From: Hordeum vulgare subsp. vulgare
Lineage: Eukaryota; Streptophyta; Magnoliopsida; Poales; Poaceae
NCBI RefSeq assembly: GCF_904849725.1
Contig: NC_058524.1
Coordinates: forward strand, 490,861,763 to 490,925,762
Direction: 5' to 3'
DNA: 64,000 nt
Positions 1-12,376 of the stretch are shown one piece after another (within the stretch, counting starts at the first letter, position 1; each line of letters starts with the position of its first letter). Below the pieces are notes generated by a model that was not told the origin of the DNA, ran no database searches, and worked only from the letters and a program-made list of their open reading frames with translations. Made by a program: the position numbers and the translations under genes.

Positions 1-2113
1 TTCCTCAAGGGTGTTCCATTCCTGCATTTAGTTCCAACATATCAAGCAAATACTTCACCAAATTGATTTTTGAATAGTTTATAGTTGGAGTCAAATGACT
101 CATCACAGGAATAGGACATTTCACATGCAAAGCCTTTAGCAGCAACCCGTGAGGTTTTGGGGTGCTCGGGTTTCCACTCTGATCCATCGGCATTCAATTT
201 CCTCTCAAAGGCAATGCCTTATTTCCTAGGGTTCGTGTTCAGAATCTGCTTTCTGAGCACATCGCAAAGGGTTTGATGCCCTTTGAGACTTTTGTATATG
301 CCTGTCACATACAATTCCTTCAACCCTGCATTTTCATTAGTAGCATTTGTGGTTTCCTCAAGTGAAGAATTTGATACCACATGAACAGTTGAAGAATTTG
401 TAGTGATAGAAGCATTTGATGATTCTGGTGAAGAATTAACAGTTTCACACTCGATGCATTTCAGACGTGGTGGAATGAATTCAACCTGAGCGGTACTGAT
501 CTGTTCAGCAAGCAATGAATCATTTTCCATTCGAAGATCGTCATGAGACATTCTCAACTTTTCAAGATCAAGCTTCCTTTGAAGAAATTCATAGGAAAGT
601 TTCTCATGATCAGCCAAGAGTGTGCCATAACGATCTTGAAGACTATCAAATCTAGACTAGAGACATTTTACATCTTTAGTGAGGACTTGAGTACGATTCA
701 TTTCATCGTTCAACAGATCATCGCTTCTGTCTAGTTGTCTCTGAAGCTTTTCCATGGCACTTTATTGCTTAGTGGCAATGTTGGCAAGTTTATAGTAACT
801 GGGTTTTTGATAATCATCACGTTCACAGTCACTAGAATCAGAGGAGGAAGTATGGTTTGGTACCTTTGAACCTTTTGCCATGAAGCAATAGGTTGGAGCG
901 AAGTCACCAGCATATTCATCAGTATAGATAGTTGTCATTTTCTTCAAGGTTGAATATTGACTTGCTCACGAATGTGGTAGCCAGTGCACGACTTGCCACA
1001 CCAGACTTAGACTCCATTTCAGAACCTTCCTCTTCATCACATTCCTCAGATTCTTCTTCAGAATCCATTTCCTTGCCAATGAGTGCCCGAGCCTTTCTGA
1101 AACTGGTCTTCTTGTGCGATGAGGACTTTGAAGATGAGGATTTTGAAGATTTCTTATTTTTTTCGAGTCATCAGAACTTTCATCCTTGTATTTCTTATCC
1201 TTGATTCTTTCACACAGCGAGGACAATCAGCAATGTAGTGATCAAATTTCTTGCATTTGTGGCAGGTTCTTTTCTAGTAGTCCTCGGATGAAGATTATGA
1301 TTTCCTCATATCTCTTCTTGAAGATTTTTGGAACTGGCCATGCTTTGTGAACTTCTGGAATTTCCTCACGAGCATTGCAAGTTCCTGTCCAAGTTCTTCA
1401 GGGTCACCAATACTGCAATCCGAGTCTTCTTCAGATGAGGAAATAGCCTTAGCCTTCAGCACACGAGGTCTTGAGTAGCTTGGTCCATACAGATCTCTCT
1501 TTTCTTCTTGTTGTAATTCATGAGTATTGAGTCTCTCAAGTATATCACCAGGATCAAGCATCGTGTAGTCTCTTCGTTCTTGAATCATCAGAACCAGTGT
1601 GTCAAATGATGGATCAAGAGATCTTAGCAGTTTCTTCACAACTTCATGGTTAGTGATGTCTCTAGCTCCCAGTGCTTGCAGTTCATTTGAGATGTCAATG
1701 AGGTGATCAAAGCTATCTTGGTAGCTTTTATTCTCAAGCCTCTTGAAGTGATTGAAGAGATTGCGAACAACACTAACACGAGAGTCATGTTTTGTTGAGA
1801 CTCCCTCATTGACCTTGGACAACCTATCCCAGATAAGCTTAGTTGTGCCCAAAGCACTCACTCTGACATACTGACCTTTGCCCGTATGGCCGCAGATGAT
1901 ATTCTTCGCTTGCGAGTCAAGTTGCTTGAACTTCTTCACATCAGCAGTAGAGATAGTAGCAGTGATGCATGGAATACCATTTTCCACAATATACCAGAGA
2001 TCATTGTCAATAGCTTGAAGATGCATTTGCATCTTGGTATTCCAGTAGGGGAAGTCCTTTCCTTCGAAGGTAGGACATCCTGCAGTAACCTTGATCATAC
2101 CTGCGGTCGACAT
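1..2113 (-). pseudogene. Copia-0 gag polyprotein with start of pol, degraded
   Basis: This is the gag part of a Ty1/Copia polyprotein, which would form the virus-like particle. The first 272 codons (2113 down to 1295) are open and hold the UBN2-type capsid domain, with the pattern GCPTFEGKDFPYWNTKMQMH near the N terminus. A CCHC zinc knuckle, CHKCKKFDHYIADC, is readable at about 1227-1270 after an in-frame stop. Downstream, a serine/glutamate-rich tail and a coiled coil (for example ADHEKLSYEFLQRKLDLEKL, 219-617) continue through several stops and frame changes. The last residues before the window edge look like the gag-pol junction. Protease, integrase and RT lie outside the window. The start at 2113 is chosen because it is the first Met after the PBS. 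The copy is inactive. Confidence 0.82.
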
Positions 2114-2161
2114 AACTAAAACTCCAGGCGGTTAAACCAAAACCACACAAAACAAGGGAGT

Positions 2162-2178
2162 ATCTCACTCCGATACCA
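2162..2178 (-). other. Copia-0 primer-binding site (initiator tRNA-Met type)
   Basis: On the minus strand the sequence reads TGGTATCGGAGTGAGA two bases after the LTR end. This is close to the usual Copia PBS TGGTATCAGAGC, complementary to the 3' end of initiator tRNA-Met. It sits between the LTR (2181-3461) and the gag start (2113), and fixes the element as minus strand. Confidence 0.8.
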
Positions 2179-2180
2179 AT

Positions 2181-3461
2181 TGAAAGTGTGTTATATAGAC
2201 TAGAGGGGGTGAATAGGAGATTTTTATAATTTCATCACTGAGGAAATTCCTAGTGAGGAAAGTCCTCAGTCACGAACCGAGTGCAGTGGAAATAGTACAT
2301 GATCAGGTGTGCAAAAACATTTACATCAAAGTACTCGATGAGATATCCGAGATTCGATCTGCATAGTTCACAAGTATAGAGTAAGCAGGTGAAGATTAAC
2401 TCAAGTGAAGAATTTGAGGTTGAGGAAATTCATAGAAAGTCCTCACACAAATTCTTCAAACAGCATAGATAAAAGTCTTCAACATACAACTGATGAAATG
2501 AGAAGGTTGAAGATATAGAACCCATAGCTTGATGAAGACAGTTGTTGATGACCCAGTTCCAACTGTTGTGATAGTTGTACGTCTCGTTCGGAGCGGCTTG
2601 GTATTGGAACCAAAGGACACATAGTCCCGGGACACACAATCCCTACCGTATTCTCCTTGAGCAAAGGACACACAGTCCTCGCCAAACACTCATGGTAAGT
2701 CTTCAAGGCAGACTTCCAAACCCTCACAAACTCGGCCACCCAACGATCCATAATTGACTATTGGATGCTCTAGACCATGACGCCTAACCGTATGGAGGAT
2801 ACACAGTCCTCAAAGGTAACAACCGTCGGTTCCACACAGGAACAACTTCTTAAGTTATGCTCAATCACTTGGGTTTTTGGTTTGGGTTTGGTGTTTGGGG
2901 TATTTCCTCACTTGATGATTTTCTCTCAACATGATTTGACCTAAATGCCCTTTAATAATATGACCGTCGGGTGGATAAGATCAGTGAGGTGGCGCGTGGC
3001 ATAACAACGGTCGAAACTTTCAACTATAAAAGCCCTCATATCTTTCATATTACTCACTTTGAGACTTTGGTAGATTTAGGCTTGGGTTGAGCATCAAGAG
3101 GAAAATCATTCCGTAGTTTTTCCTCGACCCCCTTAACAAGACGGTGTTCCTATGAGTCAAGAGTAAAGAGAATGAAACAGAAAGTGTAAATCTTCACGCT
3201 TCAAAGTCTTCAGAGTGTTTTCTTCAGGACACATAGAATTTCTCACCTTCAATATCTTCATGAGAAATATCAATTTCATCGCAATTTCTTCGCGACCAAA
3301 GTCTTCACCCGAAGACATACATTTTAGGGGTCGATATTCATCGGATAACTCAAACTCCTCAGTGACTTATAGAGTCTGTGTACACTCACAAACATGTCAG
3401 TCTCTTAACCTATAAGTCTTCAAACTACCAATATCACTAAGGGGCACTAGATGGACTTACA
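2181..3461 (-). repeat. Copia-0 5' LTR
   Basis: This 1281-bp LTR runs from TGTAAGTCC (minus strand, 3461) to CACACTTTCA (2181), followed directly by the PBS. The end holds the CACCCCCTCTAGTC stretch common at the 3' end of plant Copia LTRs. It contains many short AGTCTTCA/AGGAAA-type repeats. The partner LTR is beyond the left edge, so TSD and age cannot be read. The insertion site lies in an older SIRE-type LTR, with TTTCC (3462-3466) as the expected target duplication. Confidence 0.75.
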
Positions 3462-4018
3462 TTTCCCAATTTTAGTTGAGAGGCAGCTATGGAAGTTACA
3501 ACAAGTCAAGTACACCCTACACATGTAGTTCTAAGAGTATAGCAGCGGAATGTAAAACATGCAAGTGTAAAGTAGAGGAGTAAGGTAGGGAGATCAAACG
3601 CATGAGGTTGACACGGCGATTTTTGGCATGGTTCCGATAGGTGGCGCTATCATACGTCCATGTTAGTGGAGACTTCAACCCATGGAGAGTAACGACTGCG
3701 GGAGTCCATGCAGGGCTCCACCCATGGAGGGTCCACACAAAGCGGCCTCGTCTATTCCACCACGGCTTCCGTCCATGGAGGACTAGACTTACTCACGGTA
3801 GATCTTCACGAAGTAGGCAATCTCCTTGCCCTTACAAATATCTTGGTTCAACTTCAAAAAACAAAGTAGGAGGCTCCCAAGCGACACCTAACCAATCTAG
3901 GAGGCACCACCCTCCAGAAGGTAATAGATGTGGTAGATCAATGATCTCCTTGCTCTTGTGCTTCTAAAGATAGTCTCCTCAACACAAATCACTCTTTCCA
4001 ATAATATGCATGGGTACG
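3462..4018 (-). repeat. SIRE-type Copia LTR, distal (R-U5) part
   Basis: Read on the minus strand, this segment continues the LTR found at 14405-15297: removing Ath-1 and one copy of its 5-bp TSD joins the two parts. It holds the repeated (C)TCCATGG(G/A) phrases at 3655-3785 and the ACATTCCGCTGCTATACTC stretch that I associate with SIRE/Maximus-type Triticeae LTRs (from memory). The 3' LTR end is not reached, because Copia-0 is inserted at 3461/3462. No gene is present. Confidence 0.6.
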
Positions 4019-5651
4019 TGATGACGATATGATGTATATACTTCTCGCTCCTTGTTGGTTACCCCAAGTGGAAGGTTGACATGTAGTCAGTTGCAAGTTT
4101 TCCCTTACATGGATACTGTAAGGTTATTGAACCAGGAGGAATCCTAGGATCAACAAGTAGGAGAAGACGTGGACCTGCACACACACAATTAACTTTGCTC
4201 CCAACGAGTACACAGAGGTTGTCAATCTCTCCGGCCTTGTAGTTTGCAAAGGATCAAAACACAAGAGGGAATAGTAATAGTGATTGCAACGGAAAAGTAA
4301 ATGAAACCAGTAAATGATGGAGGTGTAAGCAATGGTGGTGATATGGACCGGAGTCACATGATGTTCACTAGTGATGTCTCTCTCCCAAAATACAATAAAC
4401 AACTATGCTTGGGTAAAAAAATTACAGCTGGGCAATTGACAGAATTCTAAATGCACCACAATGCTAATTATGCTACTTGAAAGTTAGAGGCTCAATAGTA
4501 ATTGGCAGTACGCCAAGACAAGTAGACCGTTTATTCATCAGCATCTACTTACTAATCATCCACCTTGGTATATCTATCCAAAACATCTCGCTAGTATTAA
4601 GTTGTGAGTCCCACCCAAAGTGCAAACTCAAAGCAACGGATAACTGCATTAACAAACTATGTGTAAGGTAAACAATCCTTACAACTGTGGTCACAAGCAC
4701 CGTTGTTTTCTCCCTGGTGGCAACCGCACATCCCCTGGTCTCATGTTTCTGTCACTCAACCTAGACATCAGGGGGCATGAACCCACAATCATGCATAACA
4801 CTCCCTCTTGGAGTTACAATCTACTACTCGGCCAAAGCAATAAAGAGCAACAGAGAACATGCATGAATCACTAAGGAACATAATATAAAAGGATAATCAA
4901 ATATATAACTCATAACAATCTGAATATATTCTCATAATCCATCGGATCCCAACAAACCGAGCATAGCAATAGCAAGAGAATTGCATAGATGCCTTGATCA
5001 TGTAGGGCAGCTCACAAGGGATAATCATGGAAGCACAAGATTGGAGAGAAGACATCACATAGCTACTGGTCATGGACTCATGGTCCAAGGAGGACTACTC
5101 ACAGCACGTCCGGGAAGCGTCCATGGTGGTGGAGAAGCTCCCAGAGGTTAAACCTCCCTCCGGCAGGGTGCCGCAAAGAGGTCTCCTTACGCTCCCGATC
5201 GGAAGCGCTGCAGTGGTGGAACGATGGAGAAATTCGCGATTCTGGATATCCTCCAAGGGTTTCCTCTCGGAGGAGTAAATATAGGCCAAAGGAGGGCGTC
5301 AGAAGAGGTGGGGTCCACCCAGGCGGTCAGTGGGTGCGGCCAGGGGCCAGGCCGTGTCGGGAGGTCGCCTGGGCAGGCCCTGGCCCCCCTCTGGCCCATC
5401 TTCGGTGAGCTGGAAGCTTCCGGTATGCTGATTTTTATATAATTTTTGTGGGATTTTTGGGACTTCGGAGAATTGGGTAAAAGCCCCTGCAAAAAAGACA
5501 TCAGCAGATAGAAACTAGCACTGGGTGCACTGTGTTAGTAGGTTAGTCCAAATATGTGTAAAAATATATAAAAGTGTAGCAAAACGTATAACAGTGTCAC
5601 CCAAAAGATCATGGAACAAGCAGAAATTATAGATACGTTTGGGACGTATCA
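4019..5651 (-). repeat. Ath-1 3' LTR
   Basis: This 1633-bp LTR runs in plus orientation from TGATGACGATATG to GGGACGTATCA. It matches 11263-12371 plus 13897-14399 over its length. The right end has the palindrome GATACGT/ACGTATC. A GC-rich block near 5290-5400 is the LTR's inverted-repeat region. Confidence 0.87.
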
Positions 5652-5666
5652 ACATCCCCAAGCTTA
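5652..5666 (-). other. Ath-1 polypurine tract
   Basis: On the minus strand TAAGCTTGGGGATGT directly precedes the 3' LTR start TGATACGTC. It is the expected plus-strand DNA priming site. Near copies recur at 7863-7877 and 7921-7934. Confidence 0.75.
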
Positions 5667-6566
5667 ATCCCTACTCGTCCTCGAGTAGGTAAAGTATAAC
5701 ACAATAATTTATGTGGTGACATGCTAACACACACATATGAACTTCAAAGTAAATCAAGTAAGATATGCAATTCAAGTCAAGACAATAATAAGCAAGAGTC
5801 TATATTTAGTACTGAGATTAGCAAAGTAAGAACATAAAGGTGCAAGAGGTCTCGTTGTTCGTGACTCGAAATGTCTCCAAATGGTGTTTGCGTGCAAGAA
5901 GTGGGAGATGGGTTGAGATCATAAAATATATATTTTTAATTGAGAACTCAATCTACTAAACCTCACACTTGGTCTCCTTCAGAATATTATTTTGACTCAT
6001 CCCCAGACCACTAGTGAGGCACAAGTCAAAATGATCCTCTCCCTTTCGACTTTGAGCACTCATGCAATGTATGAGCGTAAGCAAGATATGTTGACACTTA
6101 GGATGGAAAATAGAATAATGATGGGGAAGGAATACAAAAAGGTGTGAAAGGCTCACATCAATGAGGATAACCATAGGCGAGAGAAAGCCAATTGATTGAT
6201 ATGATGTGAGGAGTAGGGATTGCCATGTAATGGATGCACATATGAGCTAAGGTAAGCTCTCCAATGGAACTAGTGGGGGTGCATCCAACTTGTTTACTCA
6301 TGAAGACCTAGATCTCATTTGAGGAGACTCATCATTGGAATATGCAAACCAAGTTCTATAGTGTAAGGGTCCCCACATAGTTATGCATGAATGATAATCT
6401 CTATGTAGTACAAATATAGCAATGGAGTATGAGTGTGGATCTTTCAAAAGGAATGGTAGTGTTGCCCCCTTCTCTCTTTTTATTTCTTTTTATTTACTTA
6501 TTTATTTATTTTTCTCTTTATTTTTTATTTTTGTGTGGCCTCTTTGGCTCTTTCTTTTTATCTCTC

Positions 6567-6614
6567 ATTTGTCCTCTTTGGGATCTTTTCATTTGTCCTC
6601 TTTGGGATCTTTTC
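6567..6614. repeat. 24-bp perfect tandem duplication
   Basis: The unit ATTTGTCCTCTTTGGGATCT plus TTTC occurs twice head to tail (6567-6590, 6591-6614), next to a (TTTA)/T-rich low-complexity tract at about 6475-6560. Confidence 0.9.
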
Positions 6615-6910
6615 CTCACTTAAGGGCAACACTCTATGTTTTACATGAATAAAAACAAGATCATCACACTTTATAAGAAGTACTCAACATAAAGACAAGT
6701 GAAAACTATCATGATGTATGCAAATGTATGCCTCTGCCAGTGTAGCAGGATAAGCAATGATACTAGCGTGTCATGTAGCAATAATATGGGCAAGGCCCAA
6801 CTATCATGCGGCTGCTTGATCAAGCAAAAGCATGTATGACATGAAGATGAAGTCATGAGATGGTGGATGTTGCATGGCAATGTATCTCGAAAGGCTATGG
6901 AAATGCCTTA

Positions 6911-6938
6911 ATAGGTAGGTATGGTGGCTGTTTTGAGG
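6911..6938. other. Conserved noncoding motif, copy 1
   Basis: ATAGGTAGGTATGGTGG followed by CTGTTTTGAGG; the 17-mer recurs near-exactly at 23549, 36225, 48937 and 58836, always in the region between the internal PPT copy and the 3' LTR. Confidence 0.8.
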
Positions 6939-7844
6939 AACGATATAATGAGGATTATGTATGACAGAGCGTATCATGTCATGGGTTTGGATGCATCGGC
7001 AAAGTGTGCACCAACTCTCAAGATGAGAAAGGGCAATGCACGGTACCTAAGACGCTAGCAAAATATGGATGGTGGAAGTGTGAATAATCAAATACTCACA
7101 TTAGTCCGAAGAACTCATACACTTATTACCAATAACTCTCTATCTAGTTAGGAAATTCAAAAAGAGACAAGTACCCTGAGGAGGAGTGTTTGGGGGTTTG
7201 GTTATCCTTGCGCATCCTCGACTCGTGGTAACGTGAGGGTACTCTATATATTCCAACCCCTCCAGAGGTTAGCGATCAATTTAGTAGCTAGAGTTCTCAA
7301 CTAATTTTTAGTTTTTGAAAAACACACGGATTTCCCAAAATACGACACCTATCACTAATAGGCTCAAGCTCTTGGCACCAATAGTCCAAACATTACTCAA
7401 ATCAATACCTCAAAACTATTGCAAGTTACTACTATACTTAAATAGCGACCTCAATTACCTACTCATGCAAGACACATAACTCAGTGCAACGAGCCAACTC
7501 TCTAAACAAGATAAGCATGATGACTCAAGAGAGTTCCAAAAACAACCTAAATAAAAGCTCTTAAAAATATATAGCCTGAAAACTAAGAGCTAAGCATGAC
7601 AGTAGCTAAATAAAGATAAAGAACACACCTAAAAGATAAGCATGAAAACCTATGTTGTGTTCTAGAGTGGAATGGAGCATGTTTCTCTCCCCAAACAAGG
7701 TATGCTAGGTTCCGATTTGTTATGAACAGCAAGAAAACTAAAACAAACTAAAAATTAAAGAGCGGGACGCTCCAAGAATAGCACATAACATATGAAGTGA
7801 TAAAAACATAGCACGGAGATGGACGAACTGATGATTGTTGATAG

Positions 7845-7945
7845 AGAAGGGGATGCACGGGGGCATCCCCAAGCTTATATGCTTGAGTCTCCTTGAATAT
7901 TTCTTGGGGGTGCATGGGGTCATCCCCAAGCTTGAGCGCTTGACA
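7845..7945 (-). repeat. Two internal PPT-like copies in a hairpin block (Ath-1)
   Basis: GCATCCCCAAGCTTA (7863-7877) and CATCCCCAAGCTTG (7921-7934) repeat the sequence at the true PPT (5652-5666). The first copy is preceded by GGGGATGCACGGGGGCATCCCC, in parts able to fold back as GGGGATGC/GCATCCCC. Confidence 0.75.
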
Positions 7946-8502
7946 CTCCTAGATCTTATTTCATCATCTCTCATCGCATACTTGAAAACTCCCTTCATAC
8001 CAAACTCATCATAAGCTGATTAGAGTGGTTAGTACCCATGATAAAATAATTCATTACCTACTGGAAATAATGACTTTCATGAAAATCTACTGTTTCTCAT
8101 GATTGCCAAAAGGTTTTTGCAAAGGAAAAGCAAGCTTAAGATTTGCAAAATAATGAAAACGCAAAACGTGGCAGAATTTGTGAAAAACGAAACAGAAGGT
8201 AGTAAATAATTTTTTCGGGGTACAACTGAAACTCAAATCAAAAAACTCAGAACATTTGATAAAAATAAAATTATATAGAAAATGATGACAAAACAATTCA
8301 GATCAGAAAAATGATCTGGTGATTTTTGGTGAATTTTTTCGTCAAGCAGACAGAATTTGTTTCTGGACAGCATGTCACAACTCTTGAACTTTCTTGCAAT
8401 CGGAGGATAAAACTTGGCACAAAGCTTGAAAATAAAGATGCAATGATGTTGCTACAGTAGTAACAAGCATCAAGACCATTGAATTTGAAAGTAAAAAAAC
8501 AA

Positions 8503-8556
8503 ATTGGGTTGCCTCCGAGCAAGCGCTTTCTTTTATACCTTTGAGCTAGGCATAAT
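8503..8556 (-). other. Conserved stem-forming segment after gag, copy 1
   Basis: ATTGGGTTGCCTCC begins a stretch ending in GAGCTAGGCATAA that aligns with 37702-37755 of Ath-S. In element sense it contains TTGG/CCAA-type complementary halves around GGCAACCC. It sits at the end of the gag frame here and at the end of the protease frame in Ath-S. Confidence 0.6.
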
Positions 8557-8565
8557 GCAAAAAGA

Positions 8566-8973
8566 TCAAGTTGTATCAATTGAACCATCATCAAAGAGCT
8601 CTTCAATAGTACAGCTAGTCTTAAGAGGACTCTCAAAGAGAGGCTTAGTGGCAAAAATTCTAGGAACAAAAGAAATAGTAAGACCAATTGGAATTTCATT
8701 TCTAATTCTATTTAAGAGAGGTATCTCTTCCAAGGTCTTAACAGTTTCAACACCCCTAGCAATAGGTATATTTGTTTTGGGTTGAGGAACCTTGGGTACG
8801 TTAACGAACCTAGGTCCGTTCCTTGCGGGGGTTTCTACCTTTTTAGTCTTGATGGAGGATAGAGTATTTCCTAAAGTTTCAAAAATATCCTCGATCTTAT
8901 CAATCCTAGAAGGATCCAAATCATGGGATTTAAGGGTCTCCAAAGTTTTACAAATTTTTTGCATCGAGATATC
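8566..8973 (-). pseudogene. Ath-1 gag-like frame, 3' part
   Basis: This is the continuation of the gag-like frame at 10713-11112, separated from it by the Angela-type solo LTR. The open part (8964 to 8566, 132 codons) starts MQKICKTLETLKSHDLDPSR and is rich in lysine, proline and acidic residues. No zinc knuckle or protease motif is visible. It ends at a stop at 8566, just before the conserved noncoding segment. Its function is presumably a shortened Gag. Confidence 0.65.
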
Positions 8974-10707
8974 TGTTGGAAATATGCCCTAGAGGCAATA
9001 ATAAAGTTGTTATTATTATATTTCCGGTTCATGACAATTCTCTATTATTCATGCTATAATTGTATTAACCAGAAACTGTAATACATGTGTGAATATATAG
9101 ATCACATTGTGTTCCTAGTGAGCCTCTAGTTCGCTAGCTCGTTGATCAATGGGTGATCATGGTTTCTTGATCATGTACATTGGATGTCATTGATAATGGG
9201 ATCACATCATTGGGGAATGATGTGGTGGACAAGACCCAATCCTAAGCATAGCACTAGATCATGTTGTTCGTCTGCTAAAGCTTTTCCAATGTCAAGTATC
9301 ATTTCCTTAGACCATGAGATTGTGCAACTCCCGGATACCGTAGGAGTGCTTTGGGTCTACCAAACGTCACAACGTAACTAGGTGATTATAAAGGTGCACT
9401 ATGGGTATCTCCAAAAGTGTCTATTGAGTTGTACGAATCGAGACCGGGATTTGTCACTCCGTGTGACGGAGAGGTATCTCTAGGCCCACTCGGTAATCCA
9501 TCATCATATTGAGCTCAGTGTGACTAAGGGGTTAGCCACGGGATGATGTGTTACGGAACGAGTATAGAGACTTGCCAGTATAACCCTGGCATCATACCGA
9601 TAGACAAAGGGAATTGCATACGGGGTTGATTGAATCCTTGACATCGTGGTTCATCCGATGCGATCATCATGGAACATGTGGGAACCAACATCGATATCCG
9701 GACCCCGCTGTTGGTTATTGGCCAGAGAGATATCTCGGTCATGTATGCACGTCTCCCGAACCCGTAGGGTCTACACACTTAAGGTTAGATGACGCCACGG
9801 TTATAGGGGAATAGTGTAAGTGGTTACCAAAGGTTGTTCGGAGTCCCGGATGAGACCCCGGACGTCACGAGGAGCCCCGGAAAGGTTCGGAGGTAAAAAT
9901 TGATATATAGGATGTGAGGTTTCGGACACCGGAAGAGTTTCGGGCGTCACCGGTAACGTACGGGGACCACCGGAAGGGTTCCGGGGGTCCACCGGGAGGG
10001 GCCACTAGCCCCAAAGGCTAACATGGGCCAAAAGGTGGAAGGGAACCAGCCCAGAGTGGGCTGGTGCACCTCCCACCTAGGCCCAAGGTGCAGCAAGGGA
10101 GGAAGGGGGCAAACCCTGGCGCAGGAGGGGGCCCAAGGCCCATCTGGGCGCCACCCCTCCTCTCCCTTGCCCTGGCTGACGCCCTCTGCCCTTGATGGGG
10201 CTGCTGCACCCCTTAGGGGTGGGAACCCTAAGGGTGGGCACCTCCTCCCTCTCCCCCTATATATAGTGGAGGTTTTGGCCTTTGGAGAACACACGGAAAC
10301 TCTCTCCCTCTCTCGGCGCAGCCCTACCCCTCTCTCTCCTCCTCCTCCGCACATCTTAGCAAGCTCTGTCGGAGAACCATGTAGGTCCACCGCCACCATG
10401 CTGTCATGCTGCTGGAGCTCTCTCCCTCAACCTCTCCTTCCTCCTTGCTAGTTCAAGGTGTTGGAGACGTCACCGGGCCGCACGTGTGTTGAACGCGGAG
10501 GTGCCGTAGTTTGGCACATAGATCGGAATCCACCGCGATCTGAATCGATGCGAGTACGACTCCATCAACTGCGTTCATAGTAACGCTTCCGCTTAGCGAT
10601 CTTCAAAGGTATGAAGATGCTCCACAACCTCTCTCGTTGCTGGTTTCTCCATAGATAGATCCTTGTATGGTGTAGGATTTTTTTTTAAATTACCACGATC
10701 CCCAACA
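8974..10707 (+). repeat. Solo LTR of Angela/BARE/WIS Copia type
   Basis: The 1734-bp LTR starts TGTTGGAAATATGCCCTAGA and ends CGATCCCCAACA, flanked by ATATC (8969-8973) and CTATC (10708-10712). I recognise the phrase GTCACTCCGTGTGACGGAG and the TTCGGAGTCCCGGATGAGA stretch as Angela/BARE hallmarks. A TATA box, TATATATAG, is at 10258-10266. No internal region is present, so it is a solo LTR left by LTR-LTR recombination. It interrupts the Ath-1 gag-like frame. Open frames inside it are not genes. Confidence 0.92.
10258..10266 (+). promoter_or_regulatory. TATA box of the Angela-type LTR
   Basis: TATATATAG lies about 450 bp before the LTR end, after a GC-rich stretch, as expected for the U3/R boundary of this LTR type. 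Confidence 0.6.
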
Positions 10708-10712
10708 CTATC

Positions 10713-11112
10713 AAGTCTATTTAAGTTCCCTGGAATCCTACGATCTACTTCATTTATTCTTCTCACGTTTACTCATAACATGAGCTAAAGTGATATCATC
10801 CTTTATGTCAACAATAGGTGGGATTCCGACAAGATTTTCCATAACGTTAAGAGCCTCCCCAACGGGAGCTTCCAAGAAATTCCCTCCTATTGATGTGTCT
10901 AGAACAAACCTATGCCAAGAAGTAATACCAACATAAAAATTTCTAAGAAAAATAGTGGTGGATTGCTTCTTGGTGGCTCTATCTTGAGAATTTTTAATTC
11001 TATACCAAGCATCTTTCAAACTTTCTCCAACCATTTGTTTGAAGGTGAGAATCTCTCCTTCGAGTGCAACACAAGAGGCAAAGGATTTAGGCATACTGAC
11101 TAAACAAAGCAA
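10713..11112 (-). pseudogene. Ath-1 gag-like frame, 5' part
   Basis: The 120-codon open part contains the retrotransposon Gag core signature, here KQMVGESLKDAWYRIKNSQ, followed by FLRNFYVGI. Compared with Ath-W gag (29733-28906), the N-terminal half is missing, so the protein is a mini-Gag. The first Met used is at 11112; no better start is present between it and the PBS. The frame is cut by the solo LTR at 10707 and resumes at 8973. Confidence 0.72.
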
Positions 11113-11232
11113 AGTAACTATTTTTTTTGTTTTTGGTATAAGACTCTAAAGCAAAAACTAGAAAGCAAACTAACAAGACTAAAAAGCAAAGGTAAAAGAT
11201 AGTGTGCAACTCCCCTATCTTAAAGACCGGAG

Positions 11233-11250
11233 TCCCCGACAACGGCGCCA
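11233..11250 (-). other. Ath-1 primer-binding site
   Basis: On the minus strand TGGCGCCGTTGTCGGGGA follows the LTR after a 12-nt spacer. The same PBS type is found in Ath-W, Ath-S and Ath-A. Confidence 0.85.
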
Positions 11251-11262
11251 GAAAACTTTGCT

Positions 11263-12371
11263 TGATGACGAGATGATGTATATACTTCTCGCTCCTCGTT
11301 GGTTACCCCAAGTGGAAGGTTGGGATGTAGCCAGCAGCAAGTTTTCCCTTACACGTAGACTGTAAGGTTATCGAACCAGGAGGACTCCTAGGATCAACAA
11401 GTAGGTGTCCGTTGCTCTCGCGCTAGCAGAATACGTGGACCTGCACACACACAATTAACTTTTCTCCCAACGAGTACAAAGAGGTTTTCAATCTCTCCGG
11501 CCTTGTAGTTTGCAAAGGATCAAAACACAAGAGGGAATAGTAATAGTGATTGCAACGGAAAAGTAAATGAACGCAATAAATTATGGAGGTGTAAGCAATG
11601 GTGGTGATATGGACCGGAGTCACATGATGTTCACTACTGATGTATCTCTCCCAAAAGACGATAAACAACTATGCTTGGGTAAACAAATTACAGCTGGGCA
11701 ATTGACAGAATTATAAATGCACCGCAATGCTACTTATGCTACTTGAAAGTTAGAGGCTCAATAGTAATGGGCAGTACGCCAAGACAAGTAGACCGTTTAT
11801 TCATCAGCATCTACTTACTAATCATCCACCTTGAGATATCTATCGAGAACATCTCTCTGGTATTAAGTTGCGAGCCCCACCCAAAGTGTAAACTCAAAGC
11901 AACGGACAACTACATTAACGAACTATGCGTAAGGTAAACAATCCTTGCAACCGTGGTCACAAGCACCGTTGTTTTCTCCCTGGTGGCAACTGCACATCCC
12001 CTAGTCTCATGTTTCTGTCACTCAAGCTAGACATCAGGGGGCATGAACCAACAATCATGCATAACGCTCCCTCTTGGAGTTACAATCTACTACTCATCCA
12101 AAGCAATAAAGAGCAACGGGTAACATGCATGAATCACTAAGGAACATAATATAAAAGGATAATCAAATATATAACTCATAACAATCTGAACATAATCTCA
12201 TAATCCATCGGATCCCAACAGACTGAGCATAGCAATAGCAAGAGAATTACATAGATGCCTTGATCATGTAGGGAAGCTCACAAGGGCTAATCATGGAAGC
12301 ACAAGATTGGAGAGAAGACATCACATAGCTACTGGTCATGGACTCATGGTCCAAGGAGGACTACTCACGAC
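11263..12371 (-). repeat. Ath-1 5' LTR, first segment
   Basis: It starts TGATGACGAGATG and aligns with 4019-5651. It is split by the solo LTR at 12377-13891 and resumes at 13897-14399, giving about 1617 bp in total, close to the 1633 bp of its partner. Confidence 0.87.
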
Positions 12372-12376
12372 ACATG

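Larger units (their letters stand above)
5667..8502 (-). other. Ath-1 long 3' noncoding region
   Basis: About 2.8 kb between gag and the PPT has no credible coding sequence. It holds a T-rich tract (about 6475-6560), a perfect 24-bp tandem duplication, a 17-nt motif shared by all five full-length Athila relatives here, and two extra PPT-like copies in a hairpin-rich block. Much of it aligns by eye with 35080-37700 of Ath-S. Confidence 0.65.

Noticed and set aside
10023..10451. 142- and 150-codon frames in the Angela-type solo LTR
   Set aside because: Open by GC content; they lie across the LTR TATA box and have no family resemblance.
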